Shown: positions 21,918 to 36,300, numbered from the stretch's first letter. The stretch: DNA of 64,000 nt from Heterocephalus glaber (GCF_000247695.1 NW_004624849.1:2798589-2862588); one strand, 5' to 3'. Translations and numbers: made by a program. Notes: a model not told the origin generated them from the letters alone.

Positions 21918-22984
21918 ATTTTTTTAACTTTCTAATGTACTTTCATGCACTTTTTAAAAGAATATCTTCCAAATTACTCTTCGCTTAGTACATATTAAGA
22001 TTCATTTTCATTTCTTAAATTCATATCATTTGCTTGAAAGAAGCATAGTTAGAATTTTTTTTAATTCTTTCATTTTTGTACAAAGTCAACCTGTTTAGGA
22101 TTAAGTTTGAAAAAGAACTAGGAATACACTCTCAAATACCCCTCAAAAAGGATAATTAGGTAACAATCATAGTCTGCTTGGCAACTTAATGTAGTCTTCA
22201 TTCTTCTTCCTGCTTTTAGGTGCTATTTATCACCTTCATAATATGACCCACTTTGAAATATCAGTAAAATTTGAACATCAGCGAATAGAATTCTAGAGCT
22301 GAAAGGACTGTAAGATCATCTGGCCCTTCTCTCTTACATTCAAGCAAGTGCCAAAGGAGGCATCTAGAACAATAGATTCTATTAAATAGACTGGTCTCAG
22401 TGATTAAGATGTAATGGCTTTTCATCTCACTTGGTAGCCAGTTGTTGCCTTTAATACACTAGCTTTGCATACTCCCAGGTAGTGCAAAAATTATTTTTCA
22501 TGTCCAGCTGAAGTATTTAACTTAAATTTTTTTGTGTGTGCTTGAACTTTTATACATATGAATCAACTATAATTCAATGAAATAATGGAAAAATCAGCAC
22601 CAGGGAAGAGAACCTTACAAATTGAAGTGCTGCCCACTAAAGACAGCTCAGGGTATTCTTCAGCCTTGCTCCTACCACTTACTCTACAGTGATGTTTGTG
22701 ATGAGTGTTTGCAATAGATGCAGGAAGCAGGATTTCAGCCAGAAGCACTGAAACATCAAGACTTATAATACTCTATATAAAGACCTTTGAAACTAAGTGT
22801 GAATGAGAGGGAAATGTTGTCAGAGACAGAAAAAACTTAGAATATGATATTCTGTTTCTGAGATGAAACCAATAGTACCTATCTTTCCCAGGAATATCTG
22901 GATAAAATAACCAGGACTAGTAATTCCTTAGATTAAGTAGGTATTGTCTTTGTGTGTTCTTTTATTTTGTGTTTGTTTGTTTTC

Positions 22985-23062
22985 AGTGCTAGAGATTGAA
23001 CCCTGGGGCTTGTGCATGCTAGGCAAGTACTATATTCTAAGTTATAACTTTGTCCAGCCTGC
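22985..23062 (-). mobile_element. Old ID SINE
   Basis: Reverse-oriented: GTGCTAGAGATTGAACCCTG, GCATGCTAGGCAAGTACTAT, then a decayed 5' end (TTATAACTTTGTCCAGCC). Confidence 0.72.
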
Positions 23063-23120
23063 CCCCCTCCATGTTTGTTTTCCCTCTAAAAGAAAACCTT
23101 TTTTAAATAATAGCCCTTGG

Positions 23121-23242
23121 AGCTGGGTATGGTGGTACATGCCTGTAATCCCAGCAATCGGGAGGCTGAGGCAGGAGGATTGCCACCAATTCAAGACCAG
23201 CCTGGACTACACAGTGAAACCCTGTCTATAAACATAAACAAA
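23121..23242 (+). mobile_element. B1 SINE with TSD
   Basis: A forward B1 (GAGCTGGGTATGGTGGTACA, 'GGGAGGCTGAGGCAGGAGG', 'CAGCCTGGACTACACAGTG') with duplicated target AGCCCTTGGA on both sides. It lacks the 29-bp internal duplication seen in other B1 copies here. Confidence 0.9.
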
Positions 23243-24574
23243 AGCCCTTGGAATCTGTGGCTGGTAAACTTCCCACCTGATTAAAAAACTAATGCTGTTT
23301 GCATTTGCCTAAATCATCTATTCCTCTGCTTGTTCAAAAGTAGTAGTCTTCTGTGCAGATGGTAAATTACTCCATTGCTTTTCACCAGCTGCCAGCTTCT
23401 ACCTCAGATGTACTCTAAAGTGTGGGTGGATGGTCCTAGTTATTTTATAAAGTTTTTAAAAAGTACTTTGTGCTTCTGCAGATCAAAGCTGCTTTGTGAT
23501 GTGAGATATTATCATTTTTATTATTTTAATCTCTTGCAAATTGACTTGAGGGGGGAAGGTAATACACACTGATTTTAGAGGCTTAAATGGTTAAGTTAAT
23601 GGCTTAATAACTTACGATTTAATCTTTAAATTGTTGAGTCCTTTCAAGGTAGTTTTAGATGAGTAGATGGCTAAGGAATATAAAAATAAGTGTCTATACA
23701 AGCTCACTCAAAATCATTTCAATTCATGATTCACTGTCTGGTTCATCCATGCACTGTACAAAAATTGTTTCTTTTTCAACAGTGTAATAAATTCACATTA
23801 TACATTTTGGTTTTTCCTTAGGGGAGAAAATATTATTCTCTGTAACTAAAGTTCAGAACAGAGAAAAGAATGAAGCATAGGTGTCTTGGAAATATATTGG
23901 AAATATTACAAATCTTTCCCTGCAAATACTTTTCACATTGTTACCTAATGATAGGTTGACAACAGCCTGAGGTCTCAAACCAGTCTAAAGATGCTAAGTC
24001 TTCCAGGTTGTTTTTGAAAATGAAATATAAATGCCATTCTTTAGCTGTTCTAGTTTACCTCCTACCACTGTTCTTGTCCGTGCATTTTTCAGTATGAAGA
24101 TGGAAAAATGCTTTAACTTTTTTTTCTCAGAATACAAATAATGTATATCTTAGCATTCTGGAGAAAACATTTCTTTCCAAGTGTCACAGCATTTTCTGAT
24201 TACAAAAATAATTTATAAAACACAGAAAAGGACATAGAAGAAAGTTTAAACCTGTATTTGTATTTGTTCTTCAGTTCTTTTTTTCTACACACACTGTATT
24301 AACATTCACATTGACATATTGTTTTAAACCTGCTTCTTTCACTCAGGATATTATAAGCTTTTTCAAATGTCATTAAAACTTATTTCCATATTATGTTAAA
24401 TTACATCTGTATAATATTCATTTAACCAATCCATTTTTATTGGATATTTAGGCTATTCCAGGTTGTTTTTCTCACAGTTAAAAATATTATATAGAATTAC
24501 CAAAGAAGAGAAATCATTGCCCCTTGTTTTCTTACTAGATTTTTTTTAGATTAGCATCACATGGCTGAGCATTT

Positions 24575-24830
24575 GGGTTTAGGATTCAAATAGATCTGAA
24601 TTTTAGTCCTGGTTCTACCATACTTGCTGGCTTTATGACCTTGAATAAGTCACTTGCCCGATAACCCTCTATTTCTTTCATCTGTAAAATGAAGATAATA
24701 TCTATAGCTGCCTCATAAGGTTATTATGGAAATTAAATGAAATGGTAGTTTATGTAAAGTATACTACCTGGGACATAAAGTATACCTGGGACATAGTATG
24801 TACTCAGTAAAGTATAGCAGTTGTTTTTAC
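24575..24830 (-). repeat. MIR, antisense
   Basis: TATGACCTTGAATAAGTCAC, 'TTTCATCTGTAAAATGAAG' and 'GACATAGTATGTACTCAGTA' are the standard antisense MIR landmarks in the right order. A short tandem duplication of TATACCTGGGACATA occurs near 24765-24797. Confidence 0.8.
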
Positions 24831-24966
24831 TTATTATTTTTGCATGTACATTTCTGGTTACTTCCTTAGGATAGATTCTCAGAATCAGGATTGCTAAGGT
24901 AAAAATAATATTTGAAAGATTTTGGCACATATTGCCATCAAAAGTGTTACATAAAGATATTAATGA

Positions 24967-25113
24967 TTGAACTAGGCGTGGTGGTACACACTGGTAGTCT
25001 GAGCACTGGAGGCTGAGGAAGAAGGATAGCAAGTTCATGACCAGCTTGGGCTACATAGTCAATTGCAGGCCAGCCTGGATTATATACCAAGACCTTATCT
25101 TAAAAAAAAAAAG
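24967..25113 (+). mobile_element. B1 SINE with internal duplication
   Basis: A forward B1 (CTAGGCGTGGTGGTACACAC) with two successive 'CCAGC-TGG' units (CATGACCAGCTTGGGCTACA and GCAGGCCAGCCTGGATTATA). These correspond to the internal tandem duplication typical of B1. Its A-tail ends near 25113. Confidence 0.88.
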
Positions 25114-26509
25114 ATACTAATGATTTACAAAGCCCACTCCTTTAGAAAGTTGTATTAATTTACACTTGCAACTCCATCATTTGAGAGTATGAATTTCTTA
25201 GAGTTCTCATTCTCACTTGAGGTTATTAAAGTATTTTTTGCCATTTTGTTAGGCAAAAATGGTTGGTGTTTACTTAGCTACGTCTTAATGTCTAAATGTT
25301 AAAAGACCTTTCAAAATACTTTACAATGACAGTAGTTTGTGAAGCTCAGAAATAATGTAATCCATCTATTTTTATTAAAGAGGGGTAGTCTGAATTAGTT
25401 AATTCACAAAAAATCTTTATATACAGTACAGTTTCATTACTTAAACCAAGAGATGAGAATTTTTATCAGTAGAGAGGGTTGTTAGGGTTACTTTAAGGAG
25501 TATATGAGATTTCATTATAATTACACCGTTGCTTCTTTTTCACAAAAGGATGGTGCTGAAATACATGAAAGTTGTTTTTTCTCAATTAATTTAAAATTTA
25601 CCTCATACTACTTTAATTTGGTAGGTATATCCTTTCTCTATGTATAAACTCCTCAATAGTGCTATAGTATGTATGAAGTTTTAGCCTCACATGGGGCACG
25701 GTGTGGGGGGAGTATGCCATATGTTCCATTAAGAGATTTGAGGTATTCAAATATTCCTCTTCCATTTTCTGTTTGCTTCTCAAACTGGATCTGTTTAAAT
25801 TTTAATTCCTTTATCCATTTTTTGCATCTATGCTTTTAAAATCTGTTTTAATAGTTCATAATGACATTAAATGAACAAAAGAACAAAGCAATAGAGTTTA
25901 ATTTTAGCTAATTACCTAATCTTTATGCTTTCCAACTACATAATCAGTATAGCGATGAAATAGAAAAATTGGATACAAGTAAATTGTTTAAACAAAATTA
26001 AGTAAAATTATCAATGATTTACAAAAATATATTAGTAATAACACGATATAGCTGTATTTTCAAAGGATTGAAAATTAATGGAAGAAATTTTCCTTTCCAC
26101 TAGCTTTGCAAGAAGGAAATAATCTTCTTTGAATATCCTCCTGTAAATCCCACTGCAAATTGTAGTCTGCACAGAACAGAATCAGGGTGCCTAATCCTCC
26201 TCTTTTCATGGTTTAGTCTATACAAAGAGGAGAGCTGGAAATTGGATCTTTTGACAGCAGTTACTAAGCAACAGAATTTGGATGCTTTTGGTTAACATCC
26301 TAATATGTCATGTAGCTGATTTGTTTTCTAGTTTGTGCACATATTAGCTAAGAAAAATGGATACTCCAGAAGTGACTAGAGGTCCCTCTATGGCTGGGAG
26401 GTGGGTGTTTGTTGTCATTTTGTTTAATACACTGTGTCTTTTTACATTTTTATCAGTTTGACACATAAAGGAACATGGTACAGAACTTTCAGACTTTGCA
26501 ACTTTTTAT

Positions 26510-26598
26510 TTTTTTATTTTTTTTTGGTACCGGGCCTCGAACTCGGGTCCTTGCACTTGCGCAGCAGGCAACAAAACCACTGAGCTAAATCCCCGGCC
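26510..26598 (-). mobile_element. ID-like SINE with TSD
   Basis: A reverse-oriented copy (GGTACCGGGCCTCGAAC ... AAATCCCCGGCCC) flanked by CAACTTTTTAT at 26499-26509 and 26599-26609. It belongs to the GCGCAGCAGG variant. Confidence 0.93.
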
Positions 26599-29149
26599 CA
26601 ACTTTTTATATTATTAACCATATTCATTCAGTGGTGCATGTTATATGAAAATGTAATTTTTTCCTGAAAAGCAGGGAGAACAAATAAGAGATTTTAAGGT
26701 CAATCTAGGAAAGTTTAAGTGCTTTGCCAAAACTTTAGGTCCACTTCCTGAGGCAGTTTCATTAGTAGACAGCTAATGTTTGCTTGGTCTACTTCCAAAT
26801 TATTTTTAGAAACTAGAGATTATTACTGATAACACCAATTTAAAATTGCTCATTTACGTTTTTATATGCTACCAAATATGATTTGAGTGTGCTTTCAACT
26901 AATTGCTGACAGATTTACTACATTAGGGATTTTCTAAGCCATTAGATTCCTACTGTCATCAAATTTCTACTAACTGGGTTTAGGTATTTCATGCCAACTA
27001 CTTCAAAATTGAGGTGAATTCTTTCATCTCCTAAAAGAACCAGAGAATTTGGCATCCCTTACCTAAGAGTACTAAAGAGGTTATAGAAAATGGAGGACAG
27101 TCTGCTTAGAACACACTTTGCTTGGTTTGTGATTCTGAAAGACAAGGATTAACATGAAGTTAAGGCTGGAGTGCTTGCATTTGCATTCATATGACTCCAG
27201 AGCCGGCAGCTGTCATCCCACCCCTATTCACAGGTGGATCTAGCTTCTCTAAGATTCCAGGAGTAAGCTGTGTGTTTGAAGAACTTGCAGTGTCCTGCAC
27301 AATATGCAGACCTGCTTCCAACTCCTACATGGGAAGATCCCATCTCTCCCATTCCTCGGTGCTTAGAATGTGTTCAGTGTACTCTTGCCTTGAGTTCTGG
27401 ATTGTCTTTTATGACACTTAAATCTATGTTAAACGGTCTGTCTTTGCAAGCAAAAGAGAAAGTACCCTAGAATTTAATGCTGGCAGTCTTACTATGTGCA
27501 CAGCTAAATTGTAGGATTCTGTGTTTTTTAGAGGTGGTTTTCGTTTTTTACAGCAGACCTCAGCATTTCTATGCTGACCTCTATGCCACTGTTTCTTCTT
27601 TATTACTTTGCTTCTTTTTTTTTTTCTGACTTTTCACTGACTCCAAGACCTTCCATGTATGCCAATAACTTCACCTGCTCTTCAGGAAATTCCTAAACAA
27701 AACTAAGATGACCATATATTCTTTAGATTGATTTTTCTAAAGACTCAGTAAGATAGAGTACCTATCTCCAGCTTCAGCCCAGCTAGCTGCCTCTGTGTTA
27801 TGGCATCATTTTTCTGGAGCAGGCACTGTGTGTCTGTTCTGTGCTATTAGTGATGGCAAGCTATGATATTCTGATTAGGACAGTTTGTATGATTTTACTT
27901 TTCCTGCATCTTTTCTTCCAGTACCTTCTGCTTTTTTGGGTTTATCTACCTAACATTGTGTCAGAACTTCCCAGCTCTGTATGTGAATATCTCACTAGAC
28001 TTTAGCAGCTTGTCTTATGTACTTGCCAGTCAAATCTGAGTCTCTTCTTGGTGAACATTCTGCTAGAGACTGCAGCCAGGAAGCTAAGAGTTTTTGAGGA
28101 GACTAAACAGAAATCATGGACCCAGGGGAAGAAGGATGACCTCATCATATTACACTAGTGATCAGATAAGGAAGAGACTGTAAGAAGTGAAAGATATATA
28201 TGTATATATTTAAATTAGAGCAGAGTAGCTACCCAGAGGAGTTTCAGTTGACTAGTCAATTGAAACTAGTCAGGTTACAACTGGCATTGCACAGGCTTTG
28301 TCATGGTTAGTACATTGTTAAGAGAGTTGGCTGCAAGTTTGTCTCTCTGTGGTAGTAATTAGTACACCGAGAGCTGTCTGTAAAAACCAACAACAAAAAA
28401 GCAACAACAAAACCCCACTACATTAAATGACTGTATTTTTCTTCTAAAATCTTGTAAGTTGCTATGCAGTTAACTGGGAAGTGATTTATAATGTTTTGTG
28501 GGTTACAATATCTGAGAAGTTAGTGAGATTACTTACCAGTAGCTATTTATCATCATCTTAGACCCCAGGAATGTCCTGAGTAGGTCTCTTCTGAGTTTTT
28601 TCTCTGTGGGTCTCAGACTAGCTATGTAAATTATACATTGTTTTGAGAAAGGAGAAGGGCTGATTCAGGGAAAATACAGAACTACTGTCTTGCAGCCAGC
28701 CAGGCCCTGGTATCTCAGGCCTCTGTAGCTCTTATCCATGATCTCACAGCCTAACAAACACAAGTATATTTTTGCCTCAGAGATTTTAGTAGAATTCTGA
28801 AAAATGTTTTGAAAAGCAAAGCATTATTTTTAATGATTCCATGAAATCATCTGAGTTTATAAAAAATCACATTGGCTGCTGTATTGATCTAGTCTTCAAA
28901 AATAGCAAAGAACCTGTGCAGAACTGCTTCTAGATTATTCCAGTGTCTTGGATATACCAACTCAAAGCCAAAAGGAGCCAGCATTATGTATGAAGAGATG
29001 GAAACATTCTATTCTCATCTTCTCTTCCTTGGGGTTGAGCACAGGGGGAAATAGCTAAAGGGCTCTTCTTTTCCTTTTCTTCAGGCGTACTCCTGATTTA
29101 TTCTCCATTCAGCTTTTACACTGTTCTTTGTTTTCATTTCACTTGCCAA

Positions 29150-29760
29150 ATAAGTATCTTTGACATCTATTTCTTTCTCATCACTGTACTCATTCATTCA
29201 CCAAATCCTTTCAGTTCTACCTCCTAAAATATTTTTAGAACCTGTCCACTTCTCAGCATACCCACTTCTAGGCCACCATCATTTCTCACCTAGAATTCCA
29301 TTCTCAAACTATTACTCCCTTCTAATGCTTTTCTGTACATTAGCCAGAAAAAATGTTCTAAAACATAATCATAAACCTTACATTTCATTCCATGCTTAAA
29401 ACACTGTAGTAGCTGTTTATTGCCTTAACAATAAAATTATAACTCATAGGAAATTTGTAAGCCCCTCGGTGTCCAGACTCATTTATCACCTTTACTGTTT
29501 CATCTTTCACCCACCATTGCCCTGTACTCTGCATCAACACCATCGCCTCTTCATTTTAATTCTTATTGGCTGTATATTCATTCCTGCAGCATTCCTGAAT
29601 TTTCTCGTCTCTGTGCCTCATAATGTTAAGTACACTCTACTAGAATACTTTCTTCCCCCACTTTCCACTAGTCAGCTCCTATTCATTCTGCAGATCTCAA
29701 TTTAGATGTTACTTCCTAAGTTTAAGAGACCTTCCTCAACTCCCTAAGTTCCTTTATGAG
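29150..29760 (-). repeat. L2-type LINE remnant, antisense
   Basis: A CT-rich text with antisense-L2-like landmarks: CCTTAACAATAAAATTATAA, 'CCTCGGTGTCCAGACTCA', 'GTTACTTCCTAAGTTTAAG', 'CTTCCTCAACTCCC'. It is strongly diverged. Open frames here are repeat-derived. Confidence 0.6.
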
Positions 29761-31361
29761 TCTGGGATAGGATGAATTACACTGCAGTAATGAACAACCC
29801 TAAAATCTCAATGGTTTAACACAATTAAGTGCATTTCTTGCTCACTCTATATGTCCATCATGGCTCAGAAGGTGATCGCTAGTCATTGCAGTTTCTCAGA
29901 GATTCAAGATAATAGAGGCTCCATCTCATATGTGATTCCATGAGAGACAAGACAGTAAAAGGAATGTGGCAAATCATGCTGTGACTCTTTAAATCTTCTC
30001 TCAGAAAATGATATATTTCTACTCACACTATTAACTTTTATAAAGGTATTTATTATTCGGTCCATTGCCTTCCTTAATGTTTGACACATAATAGTAATTC
30101 AAATATATTTGAATGAATATAATGCTCCTTATTGTGTGAGTCCTTAGTCCTATATTCTTCTCTTTTACCATTTGTCCTTGAATATCTCCATCCCCTGTCA
30201 TGATTTCAGCACTGTCCTGTGAATGATTTGCATTCCCTAGATTCAATCAGACATCTCCAGCTACTACTTGATGCTTCTATTTGAATTTAAAATGCATAAA
30301 TTTATTTTTTTTAGTAAATAGTTGTTATTTTCTGGTAAGTCATTATATTAAGTGACATAAGGATACAGATAAGGTTAAAACAGTACTTTCTTCTGAGTGC
30401 TTACAGTCCAGGGTAATACAGGGAAAAATACTATGAATCCACAATATATGCAAAATATACAAGGAAGAAGAGGGACAAGTGACTTAGGGCCAGATGGAAT
30501 TAGAATTTGTTTCAACTGTTGAATCTGTTGAGCAAACATCATTACTGAATACTGTTCTGTGCAGGGCACTAAAGATAAAATGAACAGTGAAGTTTTAATC
30601 CAATCCACCAGCCAGTGTGGATATAGGTAGCTAAGGAGAAAAGGTTAGATGAAATTTTGATGAAGTGTGGTACAGTGATTGAGGGATAAAGGAAATGGAA
30701 CAAAGAAAAATATTTCCACTAGAAGGGTTTGATCTGATTAAATATCTGGAGGCAGAAATAATTGTTGTTATGCCAGGAAAGATTTACATCTGAGGAACTG
30801 AATGAGGATGGTGACAATGAGGATCTATTATGGTAACTTTTCTTAATTGTTACAAATAGTTTAGAGACTAAGTATACATGGATTTTTTTAATATTATTGG
30901 TTTGTTTTACTTTATTTATGTACCTAATTCTAAAGTTTCTATGGTTAAAATATATTCACTAAAGAATATTATGCCACCCCAAGCAACATGTGGGTGGGAA
31001 CCAGAGCAGGAGTTGCTGTCTTGGTGCTCTGCAGTTACTTATCAACCAGAAAGATTTGGCTGGATGCAGAAATTAATTTGTACTCATGACACCAATGGAA
31101 TGCACTGAACTTCACTCATAGCTTATAGTTTCTGGAATAGAAACCCCCATCATTTACAGAAGGGCTGGTCTCAAGGCCATCGACACTTATATTTAACTTA
31201 TACGTAAACTAATTCTGTCTAGTTTCAAATTGGCATCTGTGCCAAGATACAACAGCTTCCTTCACTGCTTGTTTTAATTTGCATTTCTTTGTCAGGCTTA
31301 TCTTTGGGTTTTATCTTTGGGTCTGATTTTACACATGCATCTTCCTGCTTCATTCCTAACT

Positions 31362-31460
31362 TATGTATGATCTCATTAAGTTGTTCAGGCTGGTGTTGAA
31401 CTCCTGTGTTCAAGTGATCCTCCTATCTCGACCTCCTGAGTAGCTACATGCCTGGCTCAT
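31362..31460 (-). mobile_element. B1-like SINE, diverged
   Basis: Reverse-oriented: CTCATTAAGTTGTTCAGGCT, GTTCAAGTGATCCTCCTATC, 'GAGTAGCTACATGCCTGGCT'. It is short, old and missing part of its 5' end. Confidence 0.68.
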
Positions 31461-31947
31461 TCCCAGTTTTAATTCTTTCTTGAACTCTTTACTATTATTG
31501 TCTTATCTGAGATGATAGGATTCTGGTCTTTCATTGTTATTCCTGCCTAAGAGGACCACAATTCTTGCAGGTACATCCAATTTACTCTACATATTTCTTC
31601 TGTCTCAATCTAGAACTTGAGAGTGATAATTCTGAAGTCAACCTCCTAACAAAAATATGAGAGACCAGTTTGATAAACATGATGAGATTTCTAGTTGATT
31701 AATGATCAGCTGTTTCTCAAGATGCCCAGTTATCATACCTGTAGCTCTTACTGCTGAAAATAACCTTAACCTGCTCTCTACTGAGTTATAATCCATTTAT
31801 GTTATCTTGGACAAGTCATTTGACTGCTTGGGGCCTCAATTTCCTTATAAGCACTTTTTCAGGTCTAAAACCCTATAATGTATTAAATTTAATTTATTGT
31901 ACTCTGAAGTTTTACCTAGCTTTGTTTAGGTTTTTCCCAAGAATTAA

Positions 31948-32097
<150 letters not shown>

Positions 32098-32289
32098 TAA
32101 CTTTGGCCATTGTACTCCCTGCCACTTTACCACTGAGGTCTCAAATATTACAAGAGACAAATAATGATATTTATAAACTGTAGAGCAGTAGAAACCCTGT
32201 TCTTTATCTTACAAAGAAATATAAATTATATCTGATATCAACAGTAGTATTCATGGTAAGATGCTTTATGACCTTAATTACATTATAAA

Positions 32290-32373
32290 CTGACTTCTTT
32301 TTTTTTTTTTCTTGGCACCGGGGATCGAACTCGGGACCTTACGCTTGCAAGGCGGGTGGCAGAACCACTGAGC
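32290..32373 (-). mobile_element. ID-like SINE lacking its 5' end
   Basis: A reverse-oriented copy: T-run, GGCACCGGGGATCGAAC, 'GAACCACTGAGCC'. It then stops about 13 nt short of the usual 5' end. AATTACAT occurs on both sides (about 32276 and 32374), suggesting a 5'-truncated insertion rather than later loss. Confidence 0.85.
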
Positions 32374-33439
32374 CAATTACATTTATTTCTTTAGAGGAGA
32401 AGGATGGCATCCTTGAGACAGATTTATTTTTATTAAAATTCCTATGAAATATTTTAAAAAACAAATATTTAAAAATACAGACTCACCAGGAAATATAAGT
32501 AGATAGATTACATTTTAGAGACTCTTTCCTCAAATGTAAAGTTCTATGATATAAAGACATTATCTTAGCACAGGTAGTTGTTAGCTTAATTTAAAAAATA
32601 AATTATGATCTCTGGAACATGATTATTTGCATGTCACAATGAAGCCCTCAACAGTCTCTGATGAGGGGTCTCCCTCTTTTGATCCCAACCACAAATCAAA
32701 TAGCAAGATTATGCAATTGCAAGATTAGGTTGAATAACTTAAAATTGTAAAACTGTAAAGTTGACTACAATTCACCAGATCTGTCAGTGTTCTTTGCCCT
32801 CCAAAACCTTCATTTCCATTTGCTTTGAGTAAGTCATTTTATGCTCAAGGATGTAGTTCCCAACACACAATGTGACTCTCTTTTCAATCCTGATCATTTA
32901 ACCCCATGTCTCATTTATTCACTGTCTCTTATATTTCAGTGCTTAGATGTGAACAATTACGAATATATGGAAAGTCCTAATCTCTCCATTTAGGACTTGT
33001 CAAAATGTTTGTGGCCCTGACCAAAAAAAAAAAGTTACTTCTGAAATAGCACATTAGTTGTAAATTGTGAATTTAAGAATTTGTTAAATTCAAGTGTTAC
33101 TCAGCCAAATATTGACACGATATATCATCACAATATCCTCTTAAGAGCAGCTTGTACATTGCTAACAAATTTTGCCACGAAAACTGGCTCTCTGAATTTG
33201 TCTGCCAACCTTGGCCAGTGTTTTGAATCCAGTGACAAAATTATACAAGTCTCTATATAGGAAATAGGCAATAGGGCCATAAACCTACTTTTCAAATATT
33301 CACAATCCTTTGTTGATCTGTGAATACGCTCACTAAAAGACAGCCTGTGAATGTAAATGTTTATGTCAATTACTGTTACATTTTTCAAGCAAAGTGAGAT
33401 AACAGAAATGTCCAATAGGATCTATGTAGGCCCCTCCAG

Positions 33440-33621
33440 ATTTTTTTTTTTTTTTATACCGGGGATCGAATTCGGGTCCTTGTGCTTGTGCAGCAGGTGG
33501 TGAAACCACTGAGCTAAATCTCCAGCCCTCTCCAGATGTTTTTTGGTACTGGGGATCGAACTTGGGTCCTTGCGCTTGTGGGGCAGGCAGCGGCACCACT
33601 GAGGTAAATCCCCCCCGGCCT
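33440..33621 (-). mobile_element. Two ID-like SINEs in tandem
   Basis: Two reverse-oriented copies lie at 33440-33530 (GCGCAGCAGG-like variant) and 33540-33621 (GGGGCAGGCAGCGG variant). CTCCAGAT is found before the first and again between the two, so one probably landed beside the other using the same short target. Both have recognisable A and B boxes on the minus strand. Confidence 0.88.
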
Positions 33622-35225
33622 TGCAGACATTTTCATTTTGGAAAAACATTTTAGTATAATTCTAGCAGAAATGATAGGAAACATGATTCAGTGTGGACTT
33701 ATAATCACATAAACCTTGGAGTCAGTATCATTATAATTGTGGATACTTTAATCAAATCTCAGCCTCCTTAACAGTAGTGAAGAAACAAATGTCTAAACTG
33801 ACTTCTTATAAGGACCCATGTCTCATATGATTTTCTGTCTTCTACAGTTTTCTATCTTCTACATTACTAATAAATGATTAATAATTGTTGTTCATAGATA
33901 TATTTGCTTTTCAGTACTTCTGAGTTGCCTGTAACTTAGAGGTCCACTTGTGAACTTTGACAGAATGAGAGTTTAGGATTGGCATGAAACCCATAGCTTC
34001 ACTAAGGCTTTTAGGACAGAAGTTGTAAGCTATCTGTACCTCAGTTTCTGCTCTTTTATCAAAGATTATAATCCCTTTTTTGCTTATCCACAAAGTAATT
34101 TTGAAGACAGAAATGAGATAGTAAATGTTGAAAACATTGTGAAAGTTAAAAGTACTTTATAGTAATTTTTAAAAATATTTGTTTAACATTTTCTATGTTG
34201 AAGTACAGTCCAGCAGGATATAAAGATGAGTAAGACTTGATCCCTGTACTCAGTTCAGGAGTAAACTAGAAGTAAATACCAGATCATTCTTATTACTTTT
34301 ACATTTTATTCACTGTAAAATTAAATCAGTCTGTAATAAATCATTATAATAATGAATCATGATGGGATAATAAACTCCATTGAAATAGAAACCCACCTGG
34401 TGACTTAATAAATATCTGAGAATACTATCCAACACCTGATTAACCTTTGTTAGGTTGCTTATAGTAATGTAGTAATGATTTCAAGTTAACTATTCTTATC
34501 ATATTTTCTCCATGATTTTTGGACATCATTAGGTCCCCTATTATTGTTTTCTTGAAGTTTGGCAATGTTTGTTATAAAGCAAAGGAGGTATATCTGTGAG
34601 GTCTCCTTAAATTGATGGTTTTATCTAATGACCTAGGTTTCTGGTATGCTATGTTTGATTCATTCTCAGCCCAGTTTATAGGATTATTTCTTTAAAAGCT
34701 TTTAGACACATACTTATAGCTCTGTGTAAATTCCTTTATCTAAACACAATTGAGATGTGTGGTCATAGCAACACTACTGTGTCAGGAATGTGTGCCCTCT
34801 GAGTATATTTTCACTTGTATGAATAGTTATTTTCTGTACTTGTTTGTTCATTTATTCAGTAAGCATTTGCTGAGTCCTTACTACTGTGCTAGAATTATTA
34901 GCACAGAAAAATAAATAAGATACTGCCTGTCTGTTGTAATATACAGTAATGGCAAAAACTAATGCAAACAGAATGTGTATGTGTTCTGGATATTCAGAAA
35001 ACAGCAATAACTTTTGACTTTAGGATCTCATTCCTGCAAGTAGCTCTAAGCACAAAGCTGGGTTCTTATGCAATTTACAGAGAAAGCTAAGGAGTGGCAT
35101 TTATGCTGAATCTTGAAATATTAGTAGAAGCTTAATAGGAAGAAAGCTCCCTTCACCATGTGAGGGCCAATCTTAGTGGTTCTACCATTATTTTAGTTAT
35201 ATTAAAATTTCTTATCATCCCCCCT

Positions 35226-35413
35226 GTCCCACCCAGTACTGGGAATTGGACTCAAGGACTTCTCACTGAGCTACCTCCCTAGCCCTTTTTAAATTTATTT
35301 TGAGACAGCATCTTACTAAGTCACTAAGTTGTCCTGGCTAAGCTCAAACTTTTGAGCTTCCTTGCCTCAGCCTCAGTACTGGGATTACTTGTGCACCACC
35401 ATGTCCACCTCCT
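35226..35413 (-). mobile_element. B1-dID composite SINE
   Basis: A reverse-oriented composite: ID half (CAGTACTGGGAATTGGACTC ... CACTGAGCTACCTCCCTAGC), then B1 half (TTTTGAGACAGCATCTTACT ... 'GTGCACCACCATGTCCACC'). Confidence 0.8.
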
Positions 35414-35704
35414 TTCCACCCATTTTCTATCATTAAATTTTCTTATCAATATACTATACTGCTATGGTTTGCCATAATTTCTTAGAAATGCTTGGTAAGT
35501 ACACCTGGGTATTTTCCACTTTTTAAAAAGTTATGTCTGAAAACGAAGATGTCTGGATGAACTCAAAATGATTATTTAGCTTTTTCAAAATATTTATTGA
35601 TAAGTATTCTTTTTTTCAGGTTAGTATTCTTATGTGTTTTAAGCATTTAGGTAATTGGATATATTTTTTACTACAGATAATTGACTGACTCTTATTTAGG
35701 ATGA

Positions 35705-35896
<192 letters not shown>

Positions 35897-36012
35897 TAAG
35901 GAATATTTTCACAATTTTTCAGTAAATTGCATGTAATGATGCATGGTATCTGAATAAGCAGATCATCATAAATGTAAAATTGTGTTGTTGAAAGGATGTT
36001 GAAAAGGCATCT

Positions 36013-36300
36013 GGGTGCCGGGAATTTAGCTCAGTGGTTCCACCGCCTGTCCTGCAAGCGCAAGGTCCCAAGTTCGATCTGCGGTACCAAAAAAGAAAAA
36101 AAAAGGGGGCCGGGGATTTAGCTCAGTGGTTTCGCTGCCTGCTGCGCAAGCACAAGGACCCGAGTTCGATCCCCGGTACCAAAAAAAAAAATACATTTAA
36201 CGACTGGGGATTTAGCTCAGTGGTTCCGGCGCCTGCCTTGCAAACACAAGGTCCCGAGTTCCATCCCCAGTACCAAAAAAAAAAAAAAAAAGAAAAGAAA
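36013..36300 (+). mobile_element. Three consecutive ID-like SINEs
   Basis: Forward copies lie at about 36013-36104, 36105-36191 and 36201-36300, each with A box, B box and A-tail. The first and third are of the CTTGCAAG-type variant, the second of the CTGCTGCGCAAG variant. GAAAAGGC occurs just before the first and just after the third, so the outer duplication may span the group, with later copies entering A-tails. Confidence 0.87.

Larger units (their letters stand above)
24270..25240 (-). mobile_element. Old L1/HAL1-like fragment, antisense, with MIR and B1 inside
   Basis: TTAGGATAGATTCTCAGAAT, 'GGATTGCTAAGGTAAAAA' and 'CATATTGCCATCAAAAGTG' are antisense text of an old L1-type element. It resumes after the B1 with TTAATTTACACTTGCAACTC. 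A MIR (24575-24830) lies within the same span. Confidence 0.6.

Noticed and set aside
24765..24800. Direct repeat TATACCTGGGACATA resembling a CRISPR-like or TSD pattern
   Set aside because: It is a short tandem slip within the 3' part of an antisense MIR. There are only two units and nothing between them.
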